Source: Actinobacteria bacterium RBG_16_64_13 (GTDB lineage Bacteria > Actinomycetota > Thermoleophilia > RBG-16-64-13). Taken from it: DNA of 6,640 bases. The notes under the pieces are model-generated. The model had not been told where the DNA came from. It saw nothing but the letters and a program-made list of their open reading frames with translations, and ran no database searches. A program made the translations under genes and the position numbers. Shown here in pieces: positions 4,804 to 6,640 of the stretch. The DNA is taken from assembly GCA_001768675.1 (NCBI GenBank), contig MELN01000040.1, positions 65,921 to 72,560 of the forward strand, in the 5' to 3' direction. Each line of letters opens with the position of its first letter. Positions within the stretch are counted from its first letter, which is position 1.

Positions 4804-6640
4804 CACACCACATCCTGTAGGCCGAGGGTGACGATCCGCTCTTGCTCGATCGCCCCGGTTTTGACATCGAAGCCCATGGCTTTGTAGAACTGCGTCTTGA
4901 GTCCCTCCGAGTCGATGGTCACGTCCTTCAACTTGCCTATTTCCAGCGGAGGATTGCCCCTCGCCCTTTCTGGGAGCCTGAAGTCGGCGGGCTTGAACCC
5001 CTCCCGGAGGTTGAAGGCATGGAGCAGGGTGGTGATCCTCATGCCGGTCTCGATAATCTCGTCGTAGTCAAGGTCCCAACCGGTGATGGCCCTCATGCAG
5101 CCCACAAAATCCATGGGCATGCTGTCCACCCCGAAAAGGCAGGCGCCCGAGGTGTTCACCCAGTGTTGCCAGCCGGCGAGTAGAGCATGGTATCTGCCCT
5201 TGTCGGTGGTATTGTACGGGTCCATTTTGAAGGGGATGCCCATCCCGGCATAGGCGTTCTCGTTCACGCCACCGTGTTCGGCGAAGGCGGTCCCGCCCCG
5301 GGTGTGCCTGCCCGGAGTCGAGTCGGAGATATAGGTCGCGCCCCAGCCCGGGAAACAGCGGGGGTCGTGCATGGCGAGCATCTCCCCGCCCGCGTGCATG
5401 GCGAATGCCTCCGCTCCCCTGCCGATCTTCCCGGCCGCCCATTTCGCTCCATCGGCCAGGATGTCACCGATGCCTTCGCGAGCACACATCTTCTCGAGGA
5501 TCCCCACGTGGGCGTCGCAGTTGCCCCACGTGAGCTCCAGGCCATCGGTATCTGGCTTTGAGATCAGTCCGTTCTCATAGCATTCGATGGCGAAGGCCAC
5601 GGTGGCACCGGCCGATATGGTGTCGAGTCCGTACAGGTTGCAAAGCTCGTTGGCGTAGATGAGCGACTCCATATTGTCGTTGAGGCACATGGGCCCGAAG
5701 GCGGCCAAGGTCTCGTATTCGGGCTTGTGCGCGTCGCGCACCCCGTACCGGCCGTGTTCGAGATCGAGTAGCGAACCGCACGCCACCGGGCAACCCGTGC
5801 ATGCGTATTTCTTGGTCACATACTTCTCCATGCCGGCCCAGGCCACCGAGTCCCATTTCGACTCGGGGAAGTCCTCGACATTGTTGCCGCCCCAGTTCTT
5901 GATGGGTACGTCGTGGTCGTGCATGTGCATGGTCATGGCGCCAGGGGTCCCACCGTGGCTGAGCCCAAAGAACATGCCCGAGGGATTCTCTTTCGTCACC
6001 CTGAGCATCTCCTTCATGAGAGATTGCACTCGGGCCTTGTCAAGGATCTCCGGCCGCATCGAGCCGACGCAGGCGACGGCTTTGAGGTTCTTGGACCCCA
6101 TGACCGCTCCCAGGCCGGACCTGGCCGCTGCCCTGCCCCGGTCGTTGATCACCGCCGCGATCCTGGAAAGACGCTCACCCGCCGGGCCGATGACCGCCAC
6201 TTTGAGGTTCTTATTGGCGTTCTCTTCCCTGATGAGCTCTTCGGTGACGGCCGTGTCCTTGCCCCACAGATGGCGGGCATCCTTGATCTCCGCCTTGCCG
6301 TGGTCGAGCAGCAGGTAGACCGGGTGCTCGGCTTTGCCTTCAAAGAAGACCACATCGTAGCCGGACGCCTTGAGAGCGTTGGCGAAATCACCGCCACAGT
6401 TCGCGTCGCCCCAGAACCCAGTCAGGGGCGACTTGCCCATGGTGGCGAAACGGCAGGTGGAATAGACACCGGAAAGAGTCAGGGGGCCCGTGCCAATACC
6501 GAAGATGTTGTCCGGACCCAGAGGATCGACGCCGGGCTTTGTCCGCTCCATGATGATGCGCGCGCCGATGCCGTAGCCACCTACGAATCGCCGGGCAGTG
6601 GCTTCGGACAGCTCCTCTTCGTGGACCCTCCCGTTGGTGA
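4803..6640 (-). CDS. AOR-2: aldehyde:ferredoxin oxidoreductase family protein (5' end outside window)
   Basis: 611 residues are visible and the frame stays open through the right edge. The sequence upstream of the ATG at 6551 still encodes the conserved AOR N-terminus, RRFVGGYGIGARIIMERTKP, so that Met is internal; probably only about 10-20 residues are missing. Numbering from the Met at 6551, the protein shows GTGPLTLSGVYS (20-31), KSPLTGFWGDANCGGDF (40-56), the pterin-region SGLGAVMGSKNLKAV (145-159), cluster cysteines C251, C254 and C258 in the canonical C-x2-C-x3-C arrangement, PEYET (277-281) and the fourth cysteine C471 in TSGACLFG. All ligands for one [4Fe-4S] cluster and the W-bis-pterin fold are therefore present. 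It is expected to be cytoplasmic and ferredoxin-linked. It differs clearly from AOR-1 (canonical cysteine spacing, KSPLTG in place of the SGSGTFSVTTLG type), so it is a separate subfamily. It is the first visible gene of the operon and its stop overlaps SDR-2 (TGATG). The substrate is unknown. Confidence 0.95.
   Translation of the reverse strand, partial: TNGRVHEEELSEATARRFVGGYGIGARIIMERTKPGVDPLGPDNIFGIGTGPLTLSGVYSTCRFATMGKSPLTGFWGDANCGGDFANALKASGYDVVFFEGKAEHPVYLLLDHGKAEIKDARHLWGKDTAVTEELIREENANKNLKVAVIGPAGERLSRIAAVINDRGRAAARSGLGAVMGSKNLKAVACVGSMRPEILDKARVQSLMKEMLRVTKENPSGMFFGLSHGGTPGAMTMHMHDHDVPIKNWGGNNVEDFPESKWDSVAWAGMEKYVTKKYACTGCPVACGSLLDLEHGRYGVRDAHKPEYETLAAFGPMCLNDNMESLIYANELCNLYGLDTISAGATVAFAIECYENGLISKPDTDGLELTWGNCDAHVGILEKMCAREGIGDILADGAKWAAGKIGRGAEAFAMHAGGEMLAMHDPRCFPGWGATYISDSTPGRHTRGGTAFAEHGGVNENAYAGMGIPFKMDPYNTTDKGRYHALLAGWQHWVNTSGACLFGVDSMPMDFVGCMRAITGWDLDYDEIIETGMRITTLLHAFNLREGFKPADFRLPERARGNPPLEIGKLKDVTIDSEGLKTQFYKAMGFDVKTGAIEQERIVTLGLQDVV

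Noticed and set aside
4021..4887. A 288-codon plus-strand open frame opposite SDR-2
   Set aside because: It is antisense to a complete SDR with all catalytic residues and has no domain signature.
6549..6551. ATG at 6551 as the start of AOR-2
   Set aside because: The upstream codons in the same frame encode the conserved AOR N-terminal segment (VGGYGIGARI), so the true start is beyond the right edge.

Overview
The window is GC-rich and densely coding. It carries a cluster of molybdenum/tungsten-pterin enzymes and NAD(P)-dependent dehydrogenases of a kind typical of anaerobes. Two aldehyde:ferredoxin oxidoreductase (AOR) family proteins, a molybdopterin oxidoreductase of the DMSO reductase superfamily and a small MoaD/ThiS-type sulfur carrier point to a strictly or facultatively anaerobic bacterium, or possibly an archaeon. 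The GC content and AOR/SDR style would suit Desulfobacterota, Chloroflexota or similar uncultured sediment lineages. This is inference: no rRNA or taxonomic marker gene is present.

Layout from left to right. 1-856 (minus) is the N-terminal 285 codons of a molybdopterin oxidoreductase whose C-terminal part lies outside the window. 857-981 is a short divergent intergenic region. 982-1212 (plus) is a 76-residue MoaD/ThiS-like protein ending in Gly-Gly, the only plus-strand gene. 1229-6640 (minus) is one apparent operon, transcribed from the right edge leftward: AOR-2 (its start lies beyond the right edge), SDR-2, SDR-1, AOR-1. The first three genes are fused by overlapping stop/start codons (TGATG, then GTGA). 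AOR-1 follows after 51 bp behind a strong ribosome binding site.

How they may work together (inference). The two SDRs are placed to interconvert hydroxyl and carbonyl groups with NAD(H) or NADP(H). The AOR proteins are placed to oxidise an aldehyde to a carboxylic acid, or to run another low-potential W-pterin redox step, with ferredoxin-like partners. The MoaD-like protein would supply sulfur for the pterin dithiolene of the Mo/W cofactor needed by all three metalloenzymes. The DMSO-reductase-type protein has a cysteine placed as Mo/W ligand and looks closest, from memory, to acetylene hydratase-like members. The substrate cannot be read from the sequence. The symmetrical AOR-SDR-SDR-AOR unit, with two clearly different AOR subtypes, is the most distinctive aspect of the window. 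No tRNA, rRNA, CRISPR, insertion sequence or convincing terminator was seen.
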